Shown here piece after piece: positions 1 through 7,555 of a stretch of DNA of 20,686 nt (position 1 is its first letter; each line of letters opens with the position of its first letter). The position numbers were made by a program, and so were the translations under genes. Under the pieces are notes generated by a model. That model ran no database searches. It was not told the DNA's origin and was given only the letters and a program-made list of their open reading frames with translations. This DNA is from an uncultured Bacilli bacterium (lineage in GTDB: Bacteria > Bacillota_I > Bacilli_A > RFN20 > CAG-826), in the NCBI GenBank assembly GCA_944342125.1, contig CALVMF010000013.1:1-20686 (forward strand), written 5' to 3'.

Positions 1-68
1 AGCACTTAGGATTAACCTTACCAAGATATAAATATTATATCTCATAGAAGATTTACCTGTTTTTATGG

Positions 69-95
69 TAAAAAAAATGCGATGAGAATCGCATT
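69..95 (-). terminator. Rho-independent terminator of tRNA-Cys
   Basis: Read on the minus strand, an 8-bp perfect stem (AATGCGAT/ATCGCATT, arms at 88-95 and 76-83) closes a 4-nt loop and is followed directly by a run of T. It lies about 10 nt past the 3' end of tRNA-Cys. Bases 1-68, beyond it, hold no gene that I can support. Confidence 0.85.
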
Positions 96-105
96 AATTG
101 ACACT

Positions 106-180
106 TGGAGCACCCTAGCGGATTTGAACCACTGATCATTGAGTTGCAGTCAATTGCCTTACCAGCTTGGCTAAGGGTGC
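106..180 (-). tRNA. tRNA-Cys, anticodon GCA
   Basis: The minus strand folds as a complete cloverleaf. The acceptor is GCACCCT paired with AGGGTGC, the anticodon stem ATTGA/TCAAT closes the loop CTGCAAC with anticodon GCA, and the T loop is TTCAAAT. The discriminator is U, as is usual for tRNA-Cys, and CCA is encoded at 106-108. It decodes UGU/UGC. It has its own promoter and terminator and is divergent from tRNA-Pro. Confidence 0.95.
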
Positions 181-190
181 AAGCAGGATT

Positions 191-219
191 ATAATATCAA
201 AGAAGCTAACCCGTGACAA
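191..219 (-). promoter_or_regulatory. Promoter of tRNA-Cys
   Basis: On the minus strand a -35 box TTGTCA (214-219) is separated by 17 nt from a -10 box TATTAT (191-196). The predicted transcription start falls a few bases before the mature tRNA 5' end at 180. An overlapping TATAAT at 188-193 would need a 20-nt spacer. Confidence 0.6.
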
Positions 220-249
220 GTCATTATTATCAAAATTTAAAAATAATTC

Positions 250-278
250 TTTACGGATTATTTACTCTATGATAATAT
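250..278 (+). promoter_or_regulatory. Probable promoter of tRNA-Pro
   Basis: TTTACG (250-255) lies 17 nt upstream of TAATAT (273-278). An alternative -10 is GATAAT at 271-276 with a short 15-nt spacer. The predicted start is roughly 13 nt before the tRNA. The boxes are only partial matches, so the assignment rests mainly on position. Confidence 0.4.
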
Positions 279-297
279 TATTAACGCACTGAAGGAA

Positions 298-374
298 CGG
301 GGCGTAGCGTAGCTTGGTATCGCGTCTGCTTTGGGAGCAGAAGGCCGCAGGTTCAAATCCTGTCGCCCCGACCA
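298..374 (+). tRNA. tRNA-Pro, anticodon TGG
   Basis: The acceptor CGGGGCG pairs with CGCCCCG. The anticodon stem TCTGC/GCAGA closes the loop TTTGGGA with anticodon TGG. The T arm is GCAGG-TTCAAAT-CCTGT, the discriminator is A, and CCA is encoded at 372-374. With wobble and modification, UGG can read the CCN family. A terminator follows directly. Confidence 0.96.
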
Positions 375-389
375 CTAAGTAATCAATGG

Positions 390-413
390 GTACTCTTAAG
401 GAGTACTTTTTTT
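390..413 (+). terminator. Terminator of tRNA-Pro
   Basis: A 6-bp stem GTACTC/GAGTAC (390-395, 401-406) with a 5-nt loop is followed by seven T. It lies 15 nt past the tRNA CCA end. Confidence 0.85.
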
Positions 414-418
414 ATAAC

Positions 419-451
419 AAAAAAGTCTCAGAAATTTTACTTATCTGAGAC
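419..451 (-). terminator. Terminator of the pot operon
   Basis: On the minus strand an 8-bp perfect stem GTCTCAGA/TCTGAGAC (444-451, 425-432) with an 11-nt loop is followed by six T. It lies about 40 nt after the stop of the last gene in the polyamine-transporter operon and faces the tRNA-Pro terminator. Confidence 0.85.
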
Positions 452-493
452 CAAAATTTAATGAAATTATTAGAAAAATCCCGCAAAAGTCCA

Positions 494-1057
494 CTATTCT
501 TCAAGAATATCTTTATATGCAGTGTCTAAATAATTTAGGATTAATTCTAGATTTTCATATAAGAATGTTAAAGTTTTCTTTAAATTGTTTGGATATTCAA
601 GAGAATGTCCAATGTCCTGATAAATGCTCATAAAAGGATAACGATTTTCAACTTTCTTTAATTTATTTGCATCTATATATGTATCAGCAAAACTTGTAAG
701 AATAAAGTCAGTTTGCCTTAAATAAGGAATCGTTTCATTTAAAGGTGTAAGCATAATTACTCGCGCATTATTGACCTTAAGCGTTTCTCTAATTTTTCCT
801 GCAACTACAGTGCCAATACTTTTAGCTATAAAAATTATCTCAGTGTATTTAGAAAAATCAAAATCTTTCAATTTTTCAAAAGAAAACATATACGCTTCAT
901 CGATGTTTTCTTCTAAAGGTAAAACATCCTTTGTATATCTTTTTACATCATAATCAAGGTATACTGATTCGCCATCAATATACCTATCAAGAAAGTATAG
1001 AAAACTGCGATCACTACTATACCTTCTGCCAGGAAAGAAAACTTTAAGTGTTGCCAT
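494..1057 (-). CDS. Small alpha/beta-hydrolase-like protein, coupled to potD
   Basis: A 187-aa protein with no signal peptide or membrane helix, so probably cytosolic. The order of elements suggests a compact alpha/beta hydrolase. A hydrophobic strand (EIIFIA) leads into a nucleophile-elbow-like turn AKSIG with Ser80, where the usual first Gly is Ala. The segment SFADTY (Asp125) sits where the acid residue is expected, and QDIGHSLE (His151) gives the catalytic His. The substrate is unknown. Its ATG follows the potD stop with one base between them (TAATATG) and it has only a weak, distant GGA-type ribosome site, so it is probably translated by coupling and belongs to the pot operon. That context hints at a role tied to polyamine uptake, but this is inference; it could simply be a passenger. 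I recognise the fold pattern, not a named enzyme. Confidence 0.6.
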   Translation of the reverse strand: MATLKVFFPGRRYSSDRSFLYFLDRYIDGESVYLDYDVKRYTKDVLPLEENIDEAYMFSFEKLKDFDFSKYTEIIFIAKSIGTVVAGKIRETLKVNNARVIMLTPLNETIPYLRQTDFILTSFADTYIDANKLKKVENRYPFMSIYQDIGHSLEYPNNLKKTLTFLYENLELILNYLDTAYKDILEE

Positions 1058-1058
1058 A

Positions 1059-2783
1059 TTAAGCTTCGTTTTCCTTTCTAACTTCTCTTCTTCTTTTAAG
1101 CTTGTATTTTCTAATGAGTTTATAAGATCCTAAATAGCCAATAAATCCAACTAAGAAAACCACTAAAATAACAACAACCCAAACAGGAAGAGGATTAACT
1201 TTAACATTTTCCCACATTGAAACGATTGCGTTATTTTGATCTCCAAAATCTCTCATGACATATAAAGTATCAATATTAGACGTTTCAGGGTATTGAGCAA
1301 CTAAGCTTCTTCCTTCATAGCTATTTAAATCTGTTTTTATCTTAATATCGAGTTTGCCATCATTATCTTCATCTTTAAAAGTAAATTCACGACTACCCTC
1401 TTCTTCACCCCATGGATCTTCAACAGTCATAGTCAACTCTTTTAAAGGTTCGCCATTTTCATCAACGAAATCGAAGTAATAACTTATATCATATAACTCA
1501 TATTCTTCCTCATCTTCATTTCCTTCCGATATGTCGTAAGAATATAAAATGTAATTTAACATTTTTAAATCGTTAGTATTACTACCGATAAATGAGGTGT
1601 AGCCATTATAAGACATATTATCAACAGCATTTGTTGGATCATTAAGATAATCTAGAAATTCAATTGTGTATTCATATTCTTTTGAAGAATAGTATTCATC
1701 TTCGTGAGTTGGAAGACACCAACCATCAAACCAAATATTTGCGCCGATTTCAGGAACAACATAATAAAGTTTTACTTCTGGGTCTCTTTCTACGGTCCAA
1801 TCTTCATCGATATAATGACCTCTACCAATTGAGTTAACTGCATCACCGCTCCAAGCGATATTGACGGCAATTTTTTGAGTAACAATGTCATCTTTTCCGC
1901 TATCAACTTCAAAACCGAAGATATTTTCTTTAAGTTTAATTAAAGTATCTTGGACACCTTTAATAGTTTCATCATCGCAAAGGTTAAATTGCTCATTTCT
2001 TTCTTCGTATGTATCTAAATATTTATCGCTACCTGGTAAGAAATAATCTTTATAATATTCCATAATACCAACTGCGTAAGTATCTCTCATACTATCTTTA
2101 ATCGATTGAGTTCCTTTAAAAACTGGATCCCATAGTTTTGAATAACCATCTAAGGATTGGAAATCTTTGATAACTTGAGCAACTTGTTCATCGTGACTGA
2201 ACTTAGAATAAACTTCATCTGCCATTAAAAGTTCTTCATTTCTTTCAACGACGAGTTCAGGATTAAATAAAATTCCTAAAGTTCCCCACATGTAGCCGAC
2301 AGTGTAGTAATTTAAAGTATCTTTTTTACCATCGCCTAATTCAACGCCAATTGTGTCGAGCTTTCCACCTTTACTTCCATCATAAGTAGCTAAAAAACTT
2401 GAGACATTGTTCATATAATTAGGCATCATATCGTTATCGATAGCGTGATGGAAAGATGTAATCATTCCTTCACGAGCTAATCTTTGAATCATGTAGTCAC
2501 TGCAGCAAATTAAGTCGTAAGTTTGCTTACCAGTTTTTAAAGTGTTATACATGGTTTCGTTAGTGTCGTAAGTTTCATAGACGACCTTAACTCTTTTGTT
2601 ATCTCTTTCATAAACCATATCTTCAAAACTGGTTAAAAGATTTTCATCAATATAATCTTCACAGTTTAAAGCGTAGATATAGTAATCATATTCTCCGCCT
2701 TCTGATGAACATGAAGTTAATATTGGAGCTAAAATTCCTAAAAAAGATAGGGAAACTGCGGCGTTTTTAAGTAATTTTCTCAT
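1059..2783 (-). CDS. potD: PotD-like polyamine-binding lipoprotein with C-terminal membrane helix
   Basis: The substrate-binding subunit of a spermidine/putrescine ABC importer (solute-binding family 1). A signal peptide ends in the lipobox LTSC, with Cys25 as the lipid-modified residue. The binding-protein body follows, with YDLICCSDYMIQRL, YMWGTLGILFNPE and an aromatic-rich INIAWSGDA-type segment. At 574 aa it is much longer than ordinary PotD (about 350 aa). Two additions explain this. One is an acidic insert near residues 430-500 holding the sequence DEDNDGKLD (about 471-479), which matches the DxDxDG calcium-loop pattern. The other is a membrane helix near 534-553 followed by a strongly basic tail. 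The family's usual C-terminal segment (VAQYPETS..LWEN-like) lies between them. It overlaps nothing: its ATG is 2 nt past the potC stop, with the ribosome site AGGAGGG inside the potC end. Confidence 0.88.
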   Translation of the reverse strand: MRKLLKNAAVSLSFLGILAPILTSCSSEGGEYDYYIYALNCEDYIDENLLTSFEDMVYERDNKRVKVVYETYDTNETMYNTLKTGKQTYDLICCSDYMIQRLAREGMITSFHHAIDNDMMPNYMNNVSSFLATYDGSKGGKLDTIGVELGDGKKDTLNYYTVGYMWGTLGILFNPELVVERNEELLMADEVYSKFSHDEQVAQVIKDFQSLDGYSKLWDPVFKGTQSIKDSMRDTYAVGIMEYYKDYFLPGSDKYLDTYEERNEQFNLCDDETIKGVQDTLIKLKENIFGFEVDSGKDDIVTQKIAVNIAWSGDAVNSIGRGHYIDEDWTVERDPEVKLYYVVPEIGANIWFDGWCLPTHEDEYYSSKEYEYTIEFLDYLNDPTNAVDNMSYNGYTSFIGSNTNDLKMLNYILYSYDISEGNEDEEEYELYDISYYFDFVDENGEPLKELTMTVEDPWGEEEGSREFTFKDEDNDGKLDIKIKTDLNSYEGRSLVAQYPETSNIDTLYVMRDFGDQNNAIVSMWENVKVNPLPVWVVVILVVFLVGFIGYLGSYKLIRKYKLKRRREVRKENEA

Positions 2784-2785
2784 GT

Positions 2786-3646
2786 TTAGTCCCTCCTAGC
2801 TCTTAATCTTTTTCTCATTACGTTTTTATAGCTTGTACCTTTATTTCTATAAATAGAAATTCCAATAACAACAAGTAAAACAATTAAGAAAATAATAGTA
2901 GTTAATGGTCTCATTTCTGGTGGGATAGGCCCTTTTTTAATCTTAGCTTGAACAAGAGTTGAAATCGTTTCAATATTATTTGCTCCGCTTAATAAGCCTG
3001 AACCTCTTGTAAAAGCTGTAATAATGAAATCATCTAATGATAAAGTTATGGCGAGCATAAAACCGCTAAAAATACCTGGGATAATTTCTGGTAAAACAAC
3101 TCTATAAAGAGCTTGACGTGGACCACATCCAAGGTCTAAAGCAGCTTCATATAAAGAAGGATCCATTTGTTGAAGTTTAGGTTTAACATTTAAATAAACA
3201 AATGGTGCGCTTAAGACAATATGACCAACAAGTAAGGTCCAAAATGAGAATAAGTTTTCACCGCCAAATATCATATTGCCGATAAAAACAAACATGACAA
3301 CAAGGGATAAAGCCATAACAATTTCGGCATTTACTACTGGGATTTGATTGATATTTTCAAGGACAGCTCTGCCTCTTCTTTTCATATAAAATCCACCAAT
3401 GGCACCTAAAGAGCCAAGAATTGTAGCACAAACTGCACTAATAATAGCAATAATTACAGTATTTCCGACCGCAACCATGATCTCTTCGCTTTGAAATAAA
3501 GCAGCATAAAGTTCGAATGAAAATCCGTTCCAACTTCCAATATATGTAGCATTTGTAAATGAAAAGATGATTAAAACAAGAATAGGTACATACATTAAAA
3601 GTAAAATTAAATAAATGTAGCTATAAGCTAATATCTTTTTTACCAT
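2786..3646 (-). CDS. potC: Spermidine/putrescine ABC transporter permease PotC
   Basis: A 286-aa inner-membrane permease of the polyamine importer. It has about six hydrophobic helices, beginning at ILAYSYIYLILLLMYVPILV, and the cytoplasmic coupling motif EAALDLGCGPRQAL, whose EAA loop docks on PotA. It ends in a basic tail typical of the inside face. The start overlaps the potB stop by 7 nt (ATGGTAA), and AGAGGAGG lies 7 nt upstream, so translation is coupled. Downstream potD follows at once, giving the standard A-B-C-D order. PotC is preferred over a second PotB by its position before potD and its VVLPEIIPGIFSGFMLA segment. Confidence 0.93.
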   Translation of the reverse strand: MVKKILAYSYIYLILLLMYVPILVLIIFSFTNATYIGSWNGFSFELYAALFQSEEIMVAVGNTVIIAIISAVCATILGSLGAIGGFYMKRRGRAVLENINQIPVVNAEIVMALSLVVMFVFIGNMIFGGENLFSFWTLLVGHIVLSAPFVYLNVKPKLQQMDPSLYEAALDLGCGPRQALYRVVLPEIIPGIFSGFMLAITLSLDDFIITAFTRGSGLLSGANNIETISTLVQAKIKKGPIPPEMRPLTTIIFLIVLLVVIGISIYRNKGTSYKNVMRKRLRARRD

Positions 3647-4437
3647 GCTGCATCCTCCTCTGAAGTATCTTTTTCAGTGAAATTACGAGTAATTAACATT
3701 GAAATACCAATAATAACGAGCATTATTACTGCCATAAAAGAAGAAGAATTCCATTGATTATTAGCAAATCCTAAATAAATTGAATTACCGAATAATACAA
3801 TTTTTCCTTCTGATAAAGTTTCTGGAATAACATAGCTTGACATAGTTGGCATAAAGACCATTTGAGCAGCTGCGATAACTCCAGGGATTGATTGAGGGAT
3901 AATTGATTTAGTAAATACTTGGACTCTATTGCAACCTAAATCAATCGCAGCTTCAATTTGAGATTTATCAAGTTTAAGCATCGTGGTATATAAAGGAAGT
4001 ATGACAAATGGGAGATAGTTATAAACAAGACCAAGCATTGTTGCAAAATAAGGACTTGTTCCACCATTTACACCAAGCCAAGTCAAAACGTCTCTTGTTG
4101 CACCAGTTCTTAAAACAAAGTTTATCCACATTGGCATAACAAAAAGCAAGACAATAACATAGTTAGAATTGTACTTTTTGTTAGCTAAAATATAAGCAAT
4201 TGGATAACCAATAACTAAACAAATAATGGTGTTTAGCGTAGAAAATAATAAAGATTGAACTAAAACATTAATTTTGTTTGTAGTGGTAAAAAACTCAACT
4301 AATGAATCAAAAGAGAAAGCTCCGTTTCCATCAGTAAAGGCGTAATATACGATAAAAAAGATTGGAATAATTACAAATAAAATTAAGAATAGAAAGTAAG
4401 GAATACAAAGATACTTTCTTTGAAACCTAAATTTCAT
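3640..4437 (-). CDS. potB: Spermidine/putrescine ABC transporter permease PotB
   Basis: A 265-aa membrane permease that forms the channel with PotC. The hydrophobic segments include PYFLFLILFVIIPIFFIVYY at the N terminus and a final helix near residues 230-250. The EAA coupling loop reads EAAIDLGCNRVQVF, and the segment PMWINFVLRTGA is typical of PotB. Its ATG lies inside the end of potA (11-nt overlap) behind a GAGGTGG ribosome site, and its own stop overlaps potC, so potA, potB and potC are translationally coupled. Confidence 0.93.
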   Translation of the reverse strand: MKFRFQRKYLCIPYFLFLILFVIIPIFFIVYYAFTDGNGAFSFDSLVEFFTTTNKINVLVQSLLFSTLNTIICLVIGYPIAYILANKKYNSNYVIVLLFVMPMWINFVLRTGATRDVLTWLGVNGGTSPYFATMLGLVYNYLPFVILPLYTTMLKLDKSQIEAAIDLGCNRVQVFTKSIIPQSIPGVIAAAQMVFMPTMSSYVIPETLSEGKIVLFGNSIYLGFANNQWNSSSFMAVIMLVIIGISMLITRNFTEKDTSEEDAAW

Positions 4438-6100
4438 ATTCAGCCACCTCTTTTTTAAGACGTAACTTTATATCTTCTTTTTTAACAGCTATACCAACTT
4501 TATCGTTTAAATTGTAGGAATATGGTGAAACGAAAACAAAATCTTCTTCATTTTCAGTTCTTACAATATAACGATAGTGATCGCCAACATAAATTGAGTC
4601 AACAACTTCACCAACTACTTCACAATTTTCACTTTCAATATCATCAATTACTTCGATTTTATCTAAAGCAATCTCAGCAACAACATCTGCATCATTGAAG
4701 TTATATTTATGTTTTCCGTCTTTAGAAACTACATTACCTTCTTCATCCAAAGATGATCCTGGGACAAGTTGCGTAACATCACAACTAAAGGCTGATTCAT
4801 CAATCATTACCTCATTATTCTTATTGATCCATGCATCAGTATATACATTGGTTGTAAAATCTTTTTTCATGATATGAATTCCATCTGGCTCAATAGTTAA
4901 ATTAGCTTCACTTCCAACTGGATAGTTTTCGGTGCTTTTAACCATAACTTCATTCTTACCAATCATAATTGTGTATTGGTAATTCATACCTTTGAAAATT
5001 TGATTAACAATTTTACCTTTAATCATTTCTTTTCCATCTTTTACAAAATGGATATCTTCAGGACGGACGACAACATCAACTTTTTCATTTAAAGGATAAT
5101 CGTCAAGACAGTCAAAATTGAAATCAAGGAATCTTACCTTTTTATTTCCAATCATCGTGCCGTTATAAATGTTAGATTCACCAATAAAGTCAGCCACAAA
5201 AGCATTCTTTGGTTCGTCGTAAATCATCTTTGGCGTTCCAATTTGTTGAATAACACCATCTTTCATAACAACAACAGTATCACTCATTGTCAAAGCTTCT
5301 TCTTGATCGTGCGTAACGTAAATAAAAGTAATGCCAAGTTTAGAATGCATTTCTTTTAATTCGAGTTGCATATCTTTTCTCATTTTTAAATCTAATGCAC
5401 CTAAAGGTTCATCAAGTAAAAGAATTTCTGGTTCATTAACAATAGCTCTTGCAATTGCAACTCTTTGTTGTTGTCCACCGCTTAAAGTAGAAATATCTCT
5501 ATCTTCAAGAGCTTCAAGGTCGACTATTTTTAAAGCACGAGCAACTTTTTGATCGATTTCCTTGCTCGAAAGTTTTGCATAAGAATAACTTTGAACAGGT
5601 GTAGTCTTGTAATAATCAATTTTGCTTTGAAGATCATTTAATTTAGGTTCTTTCTCTTCTTCGCTTAAATGTTTATTTCTTTTGATTAAGTTGTACTCTC
5701 TTTTTAAATCCCAAATTTTCTTGTGATCAATCTTGAGTATTGGATTGCCATTTTTGTCTTTTTTAACAACTGGAATCTTTTTTAAGCGTAAACCGAATGC
5801 GATATTGTCATAAACATCCAAATGTGAGAATAGCGCATATCTTTGGAAGACCATATTGATTGGTCTTTTGTTTGGTGGAAGATTAGAAATATCTTTACCA
5901 TTTAAAAGAATTTCGCCTTTTGAAGGGAAATCAAAACCTGCAATCATTCTTAAGGTTGTAGATTTACCACATCCAGAAGGTCCAAGAAAGGTGATAAACT
6001 CGCCCTTTCTAACGTAGAGATTGAAATTATCAACGGCTACAGTATCATCATCGAAGATTTTACTAACGTTTTTTAATTCAATAATATAGTTGTTTTCCAT
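4427..6100 (-). CDS. potA: Enlarged polyamine-import ATPase PotA
   Basis: The ATP-hydrolysing subunit of the importer, 557 aa from the ATG at 6100. Visible motifs: Walker A GPSGCGKST (40-48), Q-loop Gln86 in VFQRYALF, signature LSGGQ (206-210), Walker B LLLLDEP (about 226-232), D-loop and switch His264 in YVTHDQ. Two parts exceed a normal PotA of about 370 aa. A charged, lysine-rich insert of some 70 residues (about 110-180) lies between the Q-loop and the signature. A second TOBE-like segment (about 490-557) repeats the pattern of the first (about 320-410, with VVRPEDIHF). From memory, Mycoplasma PotA is also near 560 aa. The ATG at 6100 is preferred over an upstream in-frame start because the predicted transcription start is near 6151 and a GGGGG ribosome site lies 6 nt before it. 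Confidence 0.93.
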   Translation of the reverse strand: MENNYIIELKNVSKIFDDDTVAVDNFNLYVRKGEFITFLGPSGCGKSTTLRMIAGFDFPSKGEILLNGKDISNLPPNKRPINMVFQRYALFSHLDVYDNIAFGLRLKKIPVVKKDKNGNPILKIDHKKIWDLKREYNLIKRNKHLSEEEKEPKLNDLQSKIDYYKTTPVQSYSYAKLSSKEIDQKVARALKIVDLEALEDRDISTLSGGQQQRVAIARAIVNEPEILLLDEPLGALDLKMRKDMQLELKEMHSKLGITFIYVTHDQEEALTMSDTVVVMKDGVIQQIGTPKMIYDEPKNAFVADFIGESNIYNGTMIGNKKVRFLDFNFDCLDDYPLNEKVDVVVRPEDIHFVKDGKEMIKGKIVNQIFKGMNYQYTIMIGKNEVMVKSTENYPVGSEANLTIEPDGIHIMKKDFTTNVYTDAWINKNNEVMIDESAFSCDVTQLVPGSSLDEEGNVVSKDGKHKYNFNDADVVAEIALDKIEVIDDIESENCEVVGEVVDSIYVGDHYRYIVRTENEEDFVFVSPYSYNLNDKVGIAVKKEDIKLRLKKEVAEYEI

Positions 6101-6116
6101 AAGAAACCCCCGTGTT

Positions 6117-6139
6117 ATTGAAAGTAAAGTTCTTTCAAT
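6117..6139. repeat. Inverted repeat in the pot operon leader
   Basis: A perfect 8-bp inverted repeat, ATTGAAAG-N7-CTTTCAAT (6117-6124 and 6132-6139), sits in the 5' leader between the predicted start (about 6151) and the potA ribosome site. No U-tract follows, so it is not a terminator. It could be an operator just downstream of the promoter or an RNA hairpin. On the plus strand GTGTT flanks both sides as a direct repeat. Confidence 0.6.
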
Positions 6140-6157
6140 GTGTTTTGAACGACACAA

Positions 6158-6186
6158 AATATATTCAAAATTAAAAAATAATGCAA
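6158..6186 (-). promoter_or_regulatory. Promoter of the pot operon
   Basis: The minus strand carries TTGCAT (6181-6186), a 17-nt spacer and TATATT (6158-6163), close to the housekeeping sigma consensus. The predicted start is about 6151, giving a leader of about 50 nt that contains the inverted repeat. Confidence 0.7.
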
Positions 6187-6234
6187 TACTTTTTTTAAAA
6201 AATTTTTAAAATTGTGAAAACTCGATATTGCAAA

Positions 6235-6268
6235 AACAAAAAAAGTACGATAACCATCGCACTTTTTT
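6235..6268 (-). terminator. Terminator after glyA
   Basis: On the minus strand the stem GTGCGAT/ATCGTAC (one G-U pair) with loop GGTT is followed by seven T; outer A/T pairs extend the stem. The wobble pair becomes an A-C mismatch on the plus strand, so the minus strand is the working orientation. It ends the long run of genes that finishes with glyA and shields the pot promoter. Confidence 0.85.
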
Positions 6269-6327
6269 CAAAATTTTAATTCCTCAATTTTTGCTTAATT
6301 TTTTGTGAAAAACTTATTAAATTATGC

Positions 6328-7545
6328 CTAAATTTCTTCAATTTCTTTCCACATTTTTGTTAAATTTTTCACAGCAATTAAAGCTTCGGATTTCTCTATT
6401 TTATTTTTTAGATATCCATCTATAATTCTAGCGATTTGAATTGCATCATTTTCGCTGGCTCCTCTAGTAGTTATAGCTGCAAACCCTACTCTTACCCCGC
6501 TAGTTATACTAGGCTTTTCTGTATCATTAGGAAGCATATTTTTATTTAAAGTGATACCAATTTCCTCAAGTTTTTCTTGAGCTTCTTTTCCAGTAATTCC
6601 AAAGCTTTCCTTTGTATTTAAAAGAAATAAATGGTTTTCGGTTCCACTATTTAAATCACCAAGTTTAGTGAACTCATCAGAGCATGCTTTAGTATTTATT
6701 TTAACTTGATGAATATATTCTTTATATTCTGGTTGAAGAGCTTCATAAAAACACTCTGCTTTAGCAGCAATAATGTTTTCAAGTGGTCCACCTTGCAAAG
6801 CTGGGAAACAAGCTTTATTAACTTTTTTAATAATTTCTTCATCATTTGTTAATACAATGCCACCACGTGGTCCACGCAATGTTTTATGAGTCGTTGAGGT
6901 AACAATATCAGCATATTCTAATGGGTTAGTCAATTCTTTAGCGGCGATTAAGCCTGCAATGTGAGCCATATCGACCATAAAATAAGCCCCAACTTCTCTA
7001 GCGATTTCTTTAATTCTCTTATAGTCGATTTCAAATGGATAAGCACTAAAGCCAGCAAGAATTAGTTGAGGTTTAAATTCTAGAGCTTTTTCTTTTAAAG
7101 CATCGTAGTCAATTCTTCCATTTTTATTAAGGTGATAAAAATCAACATTATAATATTTAGAAGAAAAGCTTACTTTTGAACCATGAGATAAATGACCACC
7201 TTCATCAAGCGATAAAGATAAAATTTTATCTCCTGTGTTTAACAGAGCATAATAGGCTATCATATTGGCTTGGGTGCCAGAATGAGGTTGTACGCAAGCA
7301 TATTTACAATTAAAAAGTCTTGTAACAAGTTCGATTGCTCTATTTTCTATTTCATCAATATGGACGCACCCGCCATAATATCTTTTCCCAGGGAATCCTT
7401 CCGCATATTTATTAGTTAAAATTGAGCCACATAAAGCACGGACATATTTACTAGCAAAATTTTCACTAGCAATAAGCTCAATTCCATCATTTTGACGATT
7501 ATTTTCTTCTTTTAGGTAGTTAAACAATGTTTCATCTCTATCCAT
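6328..7545 (-). CDS. glyA: Serine hydroxymethyltransferase
   Basis: A 405-aa cytosolic PLP enzyme that converts serine and tetrahydrofolate into glycine and 5,10-methylene-tetrahydrofolate, the main one-carbon source for thymidylate, purines and formyl-methionine. Recognisable blocks are ELIASENFAS near residues 20-30, GKRYYGGC, HSGTQAN, VDMAHIAGLIA and STTHKTLRGPRGG, with the PLP-binding Lys near residue 220. The length is normal. The ATG at 7545 is chosen because AGAGGG lies 6 nt upstream and the N terminus then matches the family; an in-frame upstream start would overlap purA by about 47 nt. It is the last gene of the run and is followed by a terminator. Confidence 0.96.
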   Translation of the reverse strand: MDRDETLFNYLKEENNRQNDGIELIASENFASKYVRALCGSILTNKYAEGFPGKRYYGGCVHIDEIENRAIELVTRLFNCKYACVQPHSGTQANMIAYYALLNTGDKILSLSLDEGGHLSHGSKVSFSSKYYNVDFYHLNKNGRIDYDALKEKALEFKPQLILAGFSAYPFEIDYKRIKEIAREVGAYFMVDMAHIAGLIAAKELTNPLEYADIVTSTTHKTLRGPRGGIVLTNDEEIIKKVNKACFPALQGGPLENIIAAKAECFYEALQPEYKEYIHQVKINTKACSDEFTKLGDLNSGTENHLFLLNTKESFGITGKEAQEKLEEIGITLNKNMLPNDTEKPSITSGVRVGFAAITTRGASENDAIQIARIIDGYLKNKIEKSEALIAVKNLTKMWKEIEEI

Positions 7546-7555
7546 ATTTAACCCT

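Noticed and set aside
181..297. A riboswitch or small RNA between the divergent tRNA genes
   Set aside because: The space is taken up by two promoters and AT-rich sequence; I found no stable fold beyond those.
771..953. A 60-codon plus-strand frame within the alpha/beta-hydrolase-like gene
   Set aside because: It is antisense to a frame with recognisable fold motifs and good coupling to potD.
4695..5552. Plus-strand frames of 60 and 73 codons inside potA
   Set aside because: Both are antisense to the conserved ATPase or TOBE-like coding sequence and have no start signals.
6101..6157. A 19-residue N-terminal extension of PotA
   Set aside because: It would begin at or upstream of the predicted transcription start and includes the leader inverted repeat; the internal ATG has a ribosome site and a normal PotA N terminus.
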